Shown here piece by piece: positions 25,576 to 35,878 of a stretch of 64,000 bases of DNA (within the stretch, counting starts at the first letter, position 1; every line of letters begins with the position of its first letter). The stretch is from the NCBI GenBank assembly GCA_018894105.1, contig CM032132.1:30245379-30309378 (forward strand), read 5' to 3'. Under the pieces are notes generated by a model that worked only from the letters and a program-made list of their open reading frames with translations, searched no databases and was not told the origin of the DNA. Made by a program: the position numbers and the translations under genes. Source of the DNA: Jacaranda mimosifolia. Its lineage: Eukaryota; Streptophyta; Magnoliopsida; Lamiales; Bignoniaceae.

Positions 25576-26049
25576 GAGCTCCCGTTCTTAGGTGACGGGA
25601 TGGGTCCTTCTCGTCCTGCGTGAACACTCTGTCTGGGCCTAAGCAAGAGATCAAGGATCTACCGCTGGTCGTTATTGTTGACACTACGGGCGAGGATGAG
25701 ATAGACAAGGCCGTGAATGAGGTCGTGGCTAAAGCTACTACTTGAAGGGGTAGGGGTGAGGGGCCCAAGTCAAGCTAAAACTTTTTTACTATTTTCTGAT
25801 GGTTATAACTTTATTGTTTTATTTATAATTTATTTTTTTGACAATGTGATGCCCTTATGGGCATTTGAACAATTTTAGTTTTATTTGTCACGATATTGAA
25901 TGTTTTCATGGTTTTAACTTCAATTGCAATTGCATTTCTTATTGATTGCGCATTTTTATACTACTTTTTAGCTGTTTGATAATTTGTGTATGATGTTGCA
26001 GTAATGTGCTTGCAATTGAATGGTTGACCATTTGAGGTCAACAAATCTC

Positions 26050-26280
26050 TAGTTAAGTGGTTCAAAACCGACTTAATTATGTAATAATGAGCCAACATGT
26101 GCTCATGTTTTTCATTGATTGGTTTGAAACCGACTTAATTATGGGGCAATGAGGTTGGCATATGATTGCATTTTTCATTGATTGGTTTTAAACCAACTTA
26201 ATTATGCGACAATTAGGACGACATATTCTTATATTTTTCATTGATTGGTTTGAAACCAACTTGATTATATGCATTGATAA
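26050..26280 (+). repeat. Tandem repeat, ~63 bp period, four copies
   Basis: 'ggtttgaaaccgacttaatt' and variants start at about 26059, 26121, 26184 and 26247, each followed by 'ttttcattgatt'. It lies between the end of the antisense ORF and the end of integrase, probably in their shared 3' non-coding region. Confidence 0.8.
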
Positions 26281-26379
26281 GACTGGCTCTCATGCAAATT
26301 GAGGTTAGCTTATCGTTACTGGACGATTTGGTGAGAAATTGAGTTCTTTTCACAAAAGAAAATTATAATTGGATGTTTT

Positions 26380-27560
26380 TCGAGAAGACTGGATCTCATG
26401 CACTTTTGAGATGGTCAAATGAGATTACAGGATCTCATTTTGCACATAGAATTTCTTCAAATTCATTGCATTCCACGGTCGGGGTAACTCATTCCCATCC
26501 ATTTCTGCTATCCTATAAGAGTTGTTTTCTGGCCACCTTGACCATGGAGTATGGACCCTTTCATTTGGGGTCGAGGTTTCCAACGGGCTTTGATACTTCA
26601 ACTTTTTTATGAATAAGGTCACCGACCTGGAAGCTTCTTGACTTGATTCCTTCATCACAGTGTCTAGCCATTATCGATCTGTACCATTGCATTTTCATGT
26701 ATGCTTGCGATTGCAGCTCATCGATGGTTTTGAGGTCGAGTAGTCTCTCAGCTTTGTTCTTGATCAAATTATAGTGAATCATTAGAGTTGTGTGTTTTAT
26801 CAATTCTATTAAATTACTACTTTTGAACCATATACTACACTGTAGGGGCTGTGACTTGTTGCATTTCCCAGAGTCAGCCTGTAACCCCACAACACTCCTA
26901 GGAGGTCATCTGCCTAATTGCCTTTAGATCCTTCTAATCTGGTTTTGATTTGGTCTAGGATGGTTTGATTGGTGACTTCTGTTTACCAATTTGCATGTGG
27001 GTTGCCTATTGACGTAAAGTGTTGTTGAATTCCAAGACTTTCGCACCAATTTCTTATGCTTTTACTCTGGAATTGTGTTCCACTATCCGATATCAACACC
27101 TTTGGAAAATCAAAATAGGAGATAATGTTTTTTCCATAAGAAGCTTCCTATTAACACATCCGCTAGCTTTGGAATGGTTTCTGCTTCGACCGACTTAGTA
27201 AAGTATTCAACTACAACTATTATATACTTTCTCTGACCTGTGGCTTTCGAAAAGAACCAACTATGTTTATTCCCAACTAGTCGAATGGCTATGTAATTTT
27301 AACTAGGACCAAAGTCAAAGCTGGCTAATGATAGATATTGGCATGCACCTGGCAGGATTGGCACTTTTTAGCAAAGTCGACCACATCTTGGGGTAAAGTT
27401 GGCCAAAAGTAATCGTATCTGATGACCTTATGGGCTAATTGTCGTCCTCCATAGTGGTTGCCGCAAATGCTTGCATAGATTTATTCTAAGACCTCTTGGG
27501 CTTGTTCTAACGTCAAGCATCTCAACGAAAGGCCCGAGAGAGATTCTTGTATAATTAACC
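26380..27560 (-). pseudogene. Gypsy integrase remnant
   Basis: Reading the minus strand from about 27480, the zinc-binding end includes 'CGNHYGGRQLAHKVIR' and 'DVVDFAKKCQSCQVHA'. The core follows with 'VLISDSGTQFQSKSIRNWCE' near 27100, giving the second catalytic aspartate. The C-terminal part at about 26890-26560 reads 'YRSIMARHCDEGIKSRSFQV', the region that precedes the gypsy C-terminal DNA-binding domain. Several stops and shifts break the frame. The order RNase H then integrase on this strand identifies Ty3/gypsy. Confidence 0.85.
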
Positions 27561-27899
27561 AAACTCGTCAAGGGCAAATCTGGCCACCCGTCCTCTTAAC
27601 CTTCTAGCTTCTACTTTATCTTCTAGTATCCTTCATTTCCCTAGGTAGGCCTTGATTTCATTTTGCCAATTACGAGGTAATTTCTCGATTTCCCATATTT
27701 AGTTCTATTCTAGACTTTTTGTGTTGGGCTTGTTCGCGATAAAAAATGAGATGGTTCTTTCTTTGGTTCCCCTAGGCGAGCTAGCGAATTTTTACAATGT
27801 GTCTACCCTCTCGTTTCTAACCTAGGGACATAGTTGAGCATGATTTCTTAAACTATTTGTCTAACCTCTTGACCTCTATAGGATATCTATTCATGGACA

Positions 27900-28350
27900 A
27901 ATTCTTCATTGACAGGAAAAAAAAAACATAAAGGATCTAAGTAATAGAATAAGTACAATTCGAATTTCCCCTCGAATTGTTCAGCAACCAATTGTGAGTC
28001 TGTGATAGCTGCTAGATACTCGACTCCTCTAGTTATGCCCATCCTCATTCCTGCAATAAGAGCTTCGTACTCTACTTCATTGTTGGTGACTAGGTAATCA
28101 AGCTTGATAGTGAAATCATACTCTTCTGCTTGAGGAGAGAGCAAAGAAATTCCTGCTCCACCCCCTGAGGGTGTTGTTGATCCGTCGACATATAGACACC
28201 AGACAAGTGGCTGTTGTTCAACCACTGTGGGGAGGTTGATGCGTTCTACAATGAAATCAGCTAATACTTGTGCTTTAATAGTTGTTCGAGACTAGAACTT
28301 GACAGCAAATTCTCCCAACTCGATGGCCCATTTGGTTAGCCTTCCAGACT
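27900..28350 (-). pseudogene. Gypsy RNase H domain remnant
   Basis: The open segment from 28225 reads 'WCLYVDGSTTPSGGGAGI', then 'NNEVEYEALIAGMRMG', then 'AAITDSQLVAEQFEG'. The catalytic aspartate, glutamate and aspartate of RNase H (YVDG, VEYEA, TDSQL) are all kept. Sequence just upstream (28460-28275) is the reverse transcriptase/RNase H linker in shifted frames. The protein breaks off at about 27900. Polymerase motifs of reverse transcriptase are absent because the locus is cut at 28537 by a copia fragment. Confidence 0.85.
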
Positions 28351-28537
28351 TTTATGGCTTTGATAGTACCTGCTTTAGGGACTAATTCATCAGAATGATA
28401 ATGGAGTGAGATTGGAAGTAAGGTCTTATTTTCCTTGCCATCATGATAAAGTAAGGGCAAACTTTTTAATCTCTAGATAGTTGTGTTGAGGACCCTACAA
28501 AGCTTTGCTAGTGTAGTATATTAGTTTGTGTGTGCCT

Positions 28538-30782
28538 TGTTGGAATAGTGCCCCACAAGCCAATTAGATTTGTGTTGTTAACTATTTCACTTGTCATATG
28601 ATCTTGATGGAATGATATTCTTTAAAGGCCATCTTCATCTTATGCTTATATATATACTTCACTAGCATTTGGTTGAAGACCTTAATCACATAAGACTACG
28701 AGACTTGATCACACACTGGGTGGTGATCATGGAATAAGTCTTATACGGTCGTGATTTTAAATCTTCCAAGTCATAGAATCTTATGAGACATGGCATCTAA
28801 GATCCAGATAGACTTGCACAAACGATGCATAAATTCAAAGAGTTGGATATTGCTCCGTTCCATGAGCAATTCCATATGAGAAATAGATGCATGTTAGTGG
28901 GTGCTTGTTAGGGAACAAGGTACTGAAAGCCCGCACGAAGAATGTACTAGATAGCCGAAGAGGCAAGTCGGTGGTGGCAAGTTCTCCAGCTTACGCTAAT
29001 GCATATATAACTAGTCCTTTGACCTGAGGATCCATCATAACCTTGTGTTTAGGTCCTCATGCTTTGACTCTTCCTTGGCCACATAACGGGTCATTCGGGT
29101 GGAGGTTGGGTATGAGCTACTTAGACATGAAAGTTTGTGGGATCCAAGATGGGATCCAACTCTTTGTCATTGTGAAAGGCGAGTGCATTTCCTATGTATT
29201 CTATAATGATCGTTCTAAGGAATCCTTGCACAAGGTAGTATGACAATTTGGAAAATGAGTTTTTCAAATATGATGAGATAAAGTGGAATCGAACATTTGA
29301 ATAGAGACATAGTATCGAGGCTATTAGGGAGCCAACAAATATCTTGCCTTAGGCCTCTTTCGGGAGGTAGGAGACTGAAGGACCGTATTTGCATGGTACG
29401 CGTAGAGCTAAAATGGTTCTCCAAAAGTATTCATTTCGCCCAATTAGTTGGCCTCCATGGGCTTGAAGTTAGACATCGACCATGGAAATTGGGTACTCTT
29501 CAATTAACGGAGATTAATTGAATTGAGTTAATTAATAGATGAAATTGGGTACTCTTCAATTAATAGAGATTAATTGAATTGAGTCAATTAGTTTAAAGTA
29601 GTTTAAACTAAGATGAATATATAGTAGAACCTAATGGGTCACACACAAAAGCCAATTGCATTTCTTACTTGATAAAGGAGAATTTCTAAAACTTAGAAAA
29701 ATCATTCCTAGTGGACTAATTTTGAGGTTGGTGAAATTGAGGTTAATTTTGGCTTAATTAATTTAATGATTGAATTGATCAACTAATTGAAGGAGTTAAA
29801 TTAGACCAATAACTAAGAAGTTAATTATTTAGCACCACATGACCATCAATTGGTAAAGTTAGCTTAAAGAGTTATGTTAACAATTTTTAGCTTAAAGAGT
29901 TAAGCTAATTGACTTAAGAGTTAAGTCAAAGGTTAATTAATTAAATTAAAATATTTAATTTAATTAATGAAGAAAATCAATTTTGGAGGAAATTATCAAA
30001 TGAAAGGTTCATTTGGTGTGGCATTTTAATTAATTTGAAATTGGATTCCAAATGAAATTGAAATGCACACAAAATTCAAATTCAAATTTGAATTGCAACT
30101 TGCCAACTTGCAAGGCCAAGTTGGCGGTCACCTTGAGGAAGGTGTGATGCCACCTTTGGCATCACACCATCCTCACTCTATATATAAATATATATAGAGA
30201 GAGAGATACAGAGGGAGACAGAGGCGGCCACCTTGATTACATTGTGAAGAATTAGATTCTTTCACATTTTTCCTCCAACTCTCAAAGTGTTGCCTCATAT
30301 GTTGAAGCTTCACTTTCTCTCTTCTTCTCCTACCTCGAATCAAGCCTTCGTCTCTACAAATCTCCTTACTATTTTCTAGCTAATATTAAGGAGATTAGGA
30401 TCTAGCATTGGTGTGTGGATCATAACAATTAGAGGCAAGACACTTTGATTGCTTGCTTTTGGAGATCCACTGTCATGGCGGTCCACTTGGAAAAAAAAAT
30501 TTGGCACTTCCCTGTGGCTTTTTGAGCAAATTGTTTACAATAGATTCATTGAGGAGTTGAGAAGATATTGTAATATTATCCAAACTGAGTTGCTGCTATG
30601 AGACAGTTTCTGCCGGTTGGAGTCATCTTCAACATCTCCTTGGTTTTTTGAGCGAATCAAGGCAATCTTCTTTCCAAATCTGAATCATTAGCATGATTAG
30701 ATCCTTAGTGATATGTGTAGCCTAGCTATTTTTAGTTTTTAAAATGTTTCATAATTGGATCCTAGTGCTACATATGCCTTCA
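28538..30782 (+). repeat. Copia B 5' LTR
   Basis: TGTTGGAATAGTGCC to 'atgccttca', homologous to the copia A LTRs over its whole length (about 2.25 kb). It is followed by a primer-binding-site remnant 'tggtattggagc' at 30785-30796. It contains the inverted-repeat array at about 29775-29965, the 12-base-arm palindrome at 30141-30168 and a TATA box near 30179. Confidence 0.88.
30141..30168 (+). promoter_or_regulatory. Palindrome upstream of the copia B TATA box
   Basis: GGTGTGATGCCA - cctt - TGGCATCACACC, perfect 12-base arms, about 10 bases before the TATA box. Confidence 0.75.
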
Positions 30783-32984
30783 AGTGGTATTGGAGCCTAA
30801 TTCATGCTATGATTTAGATTTTTTTTTTTAATGATTAATTCATGTGATGAAGTGGTCAAAATCACCAAATTCTTGATTCATATGATGGATTGGAGTGTTT
30901 TGTTGAGGTTGTGTGTGGCTCTTGTTGAATTGAGATGATGCTAATATGTGTTTTAAGGTGTTAATTCATATATTGAGCATGTTTCAATTCATAGTTATTA
31001 ATGTTGAATGTAGATTTGGCATTAATTGATGTTATATAGTGATATAGCATGTGTTAATTGACCTTAAGTTGTTTTGGTCATTTTTGGATTCAATATGATT
31101 GGAAATTATTGAAGATTTTGAAGAATGTGATTCTTACTTAAAACTTTTTTTTGAAGGCATGATTGAGTACTTAAAATTCTATTTTTAAAAGGAGTTTTGA
31201 ATCTAAAATTTTATCTATAATGTGTGTTTTAATATTTAGGAAGTATCCTAAATTTTTTGGTGCATAAAAGTTGACCTAATTAGCACTTAAGCAAAACTTG
31301 AAAACAGGGCAAGCTGCCCAGTTTGGCCAGAGAAACGGGTGCACCAACACACACCTACCACGCGGTAGTGCGCCCGCAACGGCATAGTTTTTATTTGGCT
31401 CGAGTTTGGTTGTTTTTTGGGCTTTTTTATGTGATCAAAAGTGTTTTAAATCACACATGATGAATGCACAAGTGTTGTGTAAGTTTTCAAAATTATGTTT
31501 GACATTTTTTATTTCTTTTAAAAATTCGTTAAAGTTAATCTTTAATTTATGGCATAATTGTTATGCTTCCTCTTGTTTGGCCAATTAATGTTTATGAGAT
31601 AAGCATTTAATTGTTGGAATTAATTATTAATTCTAAACTTATTTGTTGTTCATTTAACTGTTGATGGATGATGAATGAATGGTGATGATCATGAGCCTTT
31701 AATATTGATTTTATTTATTTTAAGTTGTTGAAAAGAGTTGTATTAAATTGGAGCTTGCATGCCTTTTAATTTCTATCTTGTAAATGTTTGAGAGTAGGAC
31801 CATTAGGAGTGAGGATTTTTTTCTCTTGTAAATGTTACAAAGAGCAAGGAGACCATTGGAGGCATGAAGACCCAAGAAGACCCATGAATGTATGGAAATA
31901 CACTCATATAATAGCTAGATTTAATCAATCCACTTAAAATCAACTAAGTGATGCACCTATGGCTCTAAAGTGCATCACTTGGTTAAGCTCATGATCATCC
32001 TACCTTAGGAGCATGCTAGGTGTATTTACTTATTTATGTTTTCCATATCCTATTGATGTATGTGATGCATGGTTAGAATATAGAAAACTTAAATAAGAAG
32101 ATAAGATGATGAAATCTTTGCAAGCAAGAAAAACCCTCCATTTAGAATATCTAATTGCTTACAATATTAAGTGAAAATGGATTTAAATCAAAAGGTATTT
32201 TAATTAATTCATAACTTCTACCAATAGTATATGACATGACAACATTAATATCTTTGTGTGATATACATCCGAATACGAGAGTCACACTTAAGTGGAAAGT
32301 TGTGATCATATACTTAGCATATGATTCACCTTTGATTTAAAGCTTCCCACACATTACACACTCAGATACAGGGGATGTTGTGGAGCGGTCTTGAACTGAA
32401 GTTTCATTAGTAGGTTTGACTTAACACCGAGTAATGCAGAGGTCGTCCAATTAGTGGATCTACATGAAAAGGTAAGGCAAAATACATCAAGAGTTGCATA
32501 GAGACGCAATTAGCAAAAGTTGCTTACCTTTAGATTGCTTGTGGATATACATCCGGATACAGGGGTCCATTTACAAATCCTCGAGATCTTGATTCTCACT
32601 AAGAAATGAGATTTTCTGAATTCTTCTAAAGGGTGAAGAATTTGATAAAATAGTGGGAGAAAAATATGCTTAAAAGACCATTAACATGTTTTTGTCAATA
32701 TCAATATTCAATCATATGCTTATACACTTCCTTTCATCTCTTATAGATTTTCGAAGTCTTCAAAAATAAAATGACTAAGAATCCACTTCATACTATTTTG
32801 GAAACCAATAAACTCACCGAGCCTAACTTGTGTGATTGGTTAAGGAACCTTAAAATCATTCTTGAATCCGAAAAGAGGACTTACGTCATTGATCAATGTC
32901 CATCAGATACCTTAGGTGATGATGCCATCGATAAGGCTCATGAATTGTTCACTAAGTTGGTAGATGATGATCTACAAACAAGAT
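30783..32984 (+). mobile_element. Copia B leader and start of gag
   Basis: Interior sequence homologous to copia A from the primer-binding site through the leader. The three-fold cassette ('atacatccggatacaggg' type) is at 32261, 32351 and 32543. Everything after the first part of gag is missing, and at about 32985 the sequence changes abruptly to antisense LTR. Confidence 0.8.
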
Positions 32985-33100
32985 GCATCAAATCCAATTG
33001 TATTGCCTCTAATGATAAGATCCACATGCCAATACACAATCCAATTCTCCTTAATGTTAGTTGGAGAACAAAGAGGAGAAATGCAAGAATGAAGGCTTGA
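32771..33100 (+). pseudogene. Copia B gag N-terminus fused to antisense LTR
   Basis: A 109-codon open frame. The first ~72 codons (MTKNPLHTILETNKL, then 'NLCDWLRNLKIILES') are the N-terminal part of a copia gag protein and are better preserved than in copia A. From about 32985 the frame reads through reverse-complement LTR (compare 25140-25230), so its last third is not gag sequence. A truncated gag with no knuckle or pol cannot be functional in the usual way. Confidence 0.75.
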
Positions 33101-34722
33101 TTTGGAAGTAGGAGATGAAGAAAAGTAAAGCTTCAACACATGAGGCAATACTTGGGAAATTGAAGAGAAAATGAGATAATCTAATCATAGATCTAAATTG
33201 CTTGTAATTCACATGCACCAAGTGACCACCCACTCTCTCACTCCACATCTATATATAGAGGGAGGATGGTGTGATGCCAAGCTGGCATCACACATTCCTC
33301 AAGTTAGCAAGCAAGTGGCAGGTAAATTTTGTATGCATTTAAATTTCATTTGGAATCTTCATTTCATCTCATGAAATGTCATCCAAATAAATACTGATGC
33401 CACACCAAATGAACTCTTTATTTGAATTTTCCCTCCAATTTAACTTCTTAAATTAATTGGTCAAATTTAACTCCTTAAATTAATTAGATCAATTTAACAA
33501 TTAAATTGACAAAGCCAAGATGACCACAAATTGTATCAACCGTCTACCTCCAAAATCTGTCATCAAGGAAATTTTCTAACTTTTAGAAAATTTCCTTCAT
33601 CAAATAGGATTTGCAATTAGCTTTTGTGTGTAACCCATTAGATTCTACCATTTATTGGACATGGGCTCATAACTCCTTGTGACTTGTAGAATATCAAATA
33701 TTCACATTAGTTTAAACTCCATTAAGCTAATAACTCAATTCAATTAATCTTAATTAATTGAAGAGTACCCAATCTCCATGGTCGATATCGAACCTCAAGC
33801 CCATGGAGCCCAACTAATTGGTCTAAATGAATTCTTGTGGAGAACCATTCTAGCTCTACGTGTACTATGCAAAAACGGTCATTCCATCTCCTATCTCCCA
33901 AAAGAGGCCTAGCGCAAGATATTTGTCAGCTCCTTAATAGCCCTGATTCTATGTTTTTATTCCTAATGTTTTGATTCCCTTTTATGACCTCGTCTTTGGA
34001 AAACTCTTTTTCCAAATTGTCATACTACCTTGCGCAAGGATTTCTTAGAATCGATTATTATAGAATACATAGAAAATGTACTCACCCTTCACAATGATTA
34101 GGAGTTGGATCCATCTTAGATCTCGTAAACCTTCATGTCTAAGTAGCTCATGCCCAACCTCCACCCGAAAGACCCACTAAGTGGTCAAGTAAGAGTCAAA
34201 GCATGACGACCAAAAAATAAGGTTACCATGGATCCTTAGGTTGAAGGACTAATTATATGCACTAGCGTAAGCTAGAGAACTTGCCACTACTAACTTACCA
34301 CTATGGCTATCTAGTGGATTCTTCAGGCGAGTCTATAGTAAACTTGTTCCCTAACAAGCATCCACTAACATGCACTCATATCTCATATGGCCTTGCTCAT
34401 GAAATAGAGCAATATCCAACCTTGGATTTATGCATCGTTAGTATAAGTTTGTCCAAATTTTTAGTTGCCCTATCTTATAAGATCCTATAACTTGGAAGAT
34501 TTAAGATCATGATCGTATAAAACTTGTTTCATGATCACCACCCAATGCGTGACCAAGTCCCATAGTTTCGAGTGATCTAAGGGCTTCAACCAAATGCCAA
34601 TGAAGTAAACATAAGCATAAGATGAAGATAGCTATTTAATGAATATTATTCAATCAAGATTGTATCACAAGTGAAATAGTTTACATGCCAATCTAATTGG
34701 CTTGTGGAGCACTATTGCAATA
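32985..34722 (-). repeat. Inverted partial copia LTR
   Basis: Reverse complement of roughly the first three quarters of the same LTR family. It starts at 34722 ('tattgcaatagtgctcc' on the minus strand, usual TG altered to TA) and ends inside the LTR at about 32985. The palindrome is at 33269-33293 (arms GTGTGATGCCA / TGGCATCACAC) and the TATA box near 33256. The bases beyond 34722 (gtatt) do not match the 5 bp before copia B (tgcct), so the two pieces are not a simple single insertion. Confidence 0.8.
33269..33293 (-). promoter_or_regulatory. Palindrome of the inverted copia LTR
   Basis: Perfect 11-base arms with a 3-base centre, at the same place relative to TATA as in the other LTR copies. 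Confidence 0.7.
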
Positions 34723-34899
34723 GTATTTGATCACTTATATCTGCATAAGTTGTGGGATTGTTAAAGTCACCACCTGCTCTAGCTAAGAACTTGGTCCCCC
34801 CACGTCTTGGGGTTGTCGTGGCTGTGGAGGTGATGGGGGAAGTAGTAGGGAAACGCGATCACTTTGCTTTTCAGATGTGGTGCGCCTAATGTTTACTAT
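34723..34899 (-). pseudogene. Gypsy gag N-terminal remnant
   Basis: On the minus strand from 34899, ATA (ATG in the sister copy at 56516) is followed by 'VNIRRTTSEKQSDR', a proline/serine-rich stretch, a stop, then 'LEQVVTLTIPQLMQ'. The same order occurs in the second gypsy element at 56516-56700. It is cut at 34723 by the inverted copia LTR. Confidence 0.65.
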
Positions 34900-34945
34900 T
34901 TTTAAAGTTGCGGATTTAGTATTACACAGAAGGCACAAAATGATA

Positions 34946-35678
34946 TGTCAAATCAGGTGAAAGGTTTTGTGGGGTCCTTCTTGTCGACCTAAGGCTTTGG
35001 TCAACCCCGAAGTTTATCTCTGGGAGTAGCTAAAGGTTCAGGTCGAATCCTGCAACTAGGGAACACACATTAGGCTAGCCGAAAGGATCCTCGGCTAAGA
35101 CCCTTCGATGCTTAAGTTAGAAAAGTTTTGACCGGAAAGTATTTAGGCGGAGTAATGGCTTAAAGGAGGCAAAAAAAGCATACCTTTATCTCTAATAAAA
35201 AGGTATTTATAGTACATGAGCACGAAAAAGATGATTTTCTCCCTACTGTGGATCAGTCCTTCTCCTTTCTGTATAGAAGCATCATAGGTCCTTTCAACCT
35301 AGTTCACCATCATGCTTATGATCGGCTAGCAACAAGGGGTGCCCTTGCCGCCATTAATGCGGAGATGATGGGCTAATTTGGCCATTAATACAAACATGAT
35401 GGTGATTCAGCCACATTAAATGCGAACATAATTGGTGGTAGGCGCTGCCATTATGCTTCTGTGGCCGAGATTCTCTCCTATCGTGCGCATTGCTCGACCT
35501 TTGATAGTCGGTAGGGCCCGATCATCCATAGTTCTGGTTGACCTATTTTTGAGGTCAATTTTGCTTTATAAGTGCCCTGACCTGGGTGCTCTCATTTGGG
35601 CTCGAGTCTTAGCTTAGGCCTACTGGTGACATCAACTTTTAGGCTGATTATATTGGATTTTTGGGCTATACCCATAAT
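34946..35678 (-). repeat. 5' LTR of the minus-strand gypsy element
   Basis: Homologous to 11638-12265 and to 55774-56482. On the minus strand it has TATA 'ctataaatacc' (35222-35212). The outer end fades into an (AT)n run at 35674-35694, so the exact border is uncertain. Confidence 0.8.
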
Positions 35679-35878
35679 ATATATATATATATATACTTAG
35701 CTCGCAAACCGGCTTACAAGCCTTTGAGCCAATATATTAAAGTTCAAACTTGGCTTGATCTTAAACCCTCGAGCTTAATAAGTTCGCTTCAAGCTCGAAT
35801 TATGTTGAGTTTGAGCTTAGTTTTTTTATATCAAGTCAAACCAGTTCATGAATCAACTCAACTCAACTTGCACGCCTA
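35679..35878. mobile_element. Right part of the split hAT-like MITE
   Basis: Holds 'gcttcaagctcgaatt' and 'gagtttgagcttag' motifs and ends 'caacttgcacgccta', the inverse of the left end at 11006. It is followed by 'catgtaac', matching the left flank at seven of eight bases. Confidence 0.65.

Larger units (their letters stand above)
12688..25765 (+). pseudogene. Antisense ORF of the gypsy element, 'putative gypsy type transposon' (PF04195-like), copy 1, broken
   Basis: Coding-like sequence runs from 12688, is interrupted by a short retroposon (12896-13295), resumes at 13308, and is cut at 15363 by the copia element. It ends at 25576-25765. Recognisable blocks are 'LRSIRGKYYVPYDFELIR' (about 13420-13475), a lysine-rich stretch 'QPKRKAAEVIGQVAAKRL' (14317-14370), and a long charged, probably coiled-coil region (14760-15240). 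The order and motifs fit the plant PF04195 family of transposon-associated proteins, whose function is not known. The start is ATA where copy 2 has ATG, and stops and frameshifts are frequent. It lies on the strand opposite to gag-pol, between integrase and the 3' LTR. Confidence 0.65.
11638..35678 (-). mobile_element. Ty3/gypsy LTR retrotransposon (dead, heavily interrupted)
   Basis: On the minus strand the order is 5' LTR (35678-34946), leader and gag start (34945-34723), [copia insertion and deletion], RNase H (28350-27900), integrase (27560-26380), the end of an opposite-strand ORF (25765-25576), [copia insertion], the rest of that ORF (15363-12688), a polypurine tract, and the 3' LTR (12265-11638). 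Protease and most of reverse transcriptase are missing where the second copia fragment sits. RT-RNase H-integrase order and an extra antisense ORF between pol and the 3' LTR fit the Tat-type lineages of Ty3/gypsy. That lineage is an inference. All frames carry stops or shifts. Confidence 0.8.

Noticed and set aside
28538..34722. Single intact copia element
   Set aside because: The right-hand LTR is inverted and truncated, and the outer 5-mers (tgcct, gtatt) do not match, so it is a rearranged locus.
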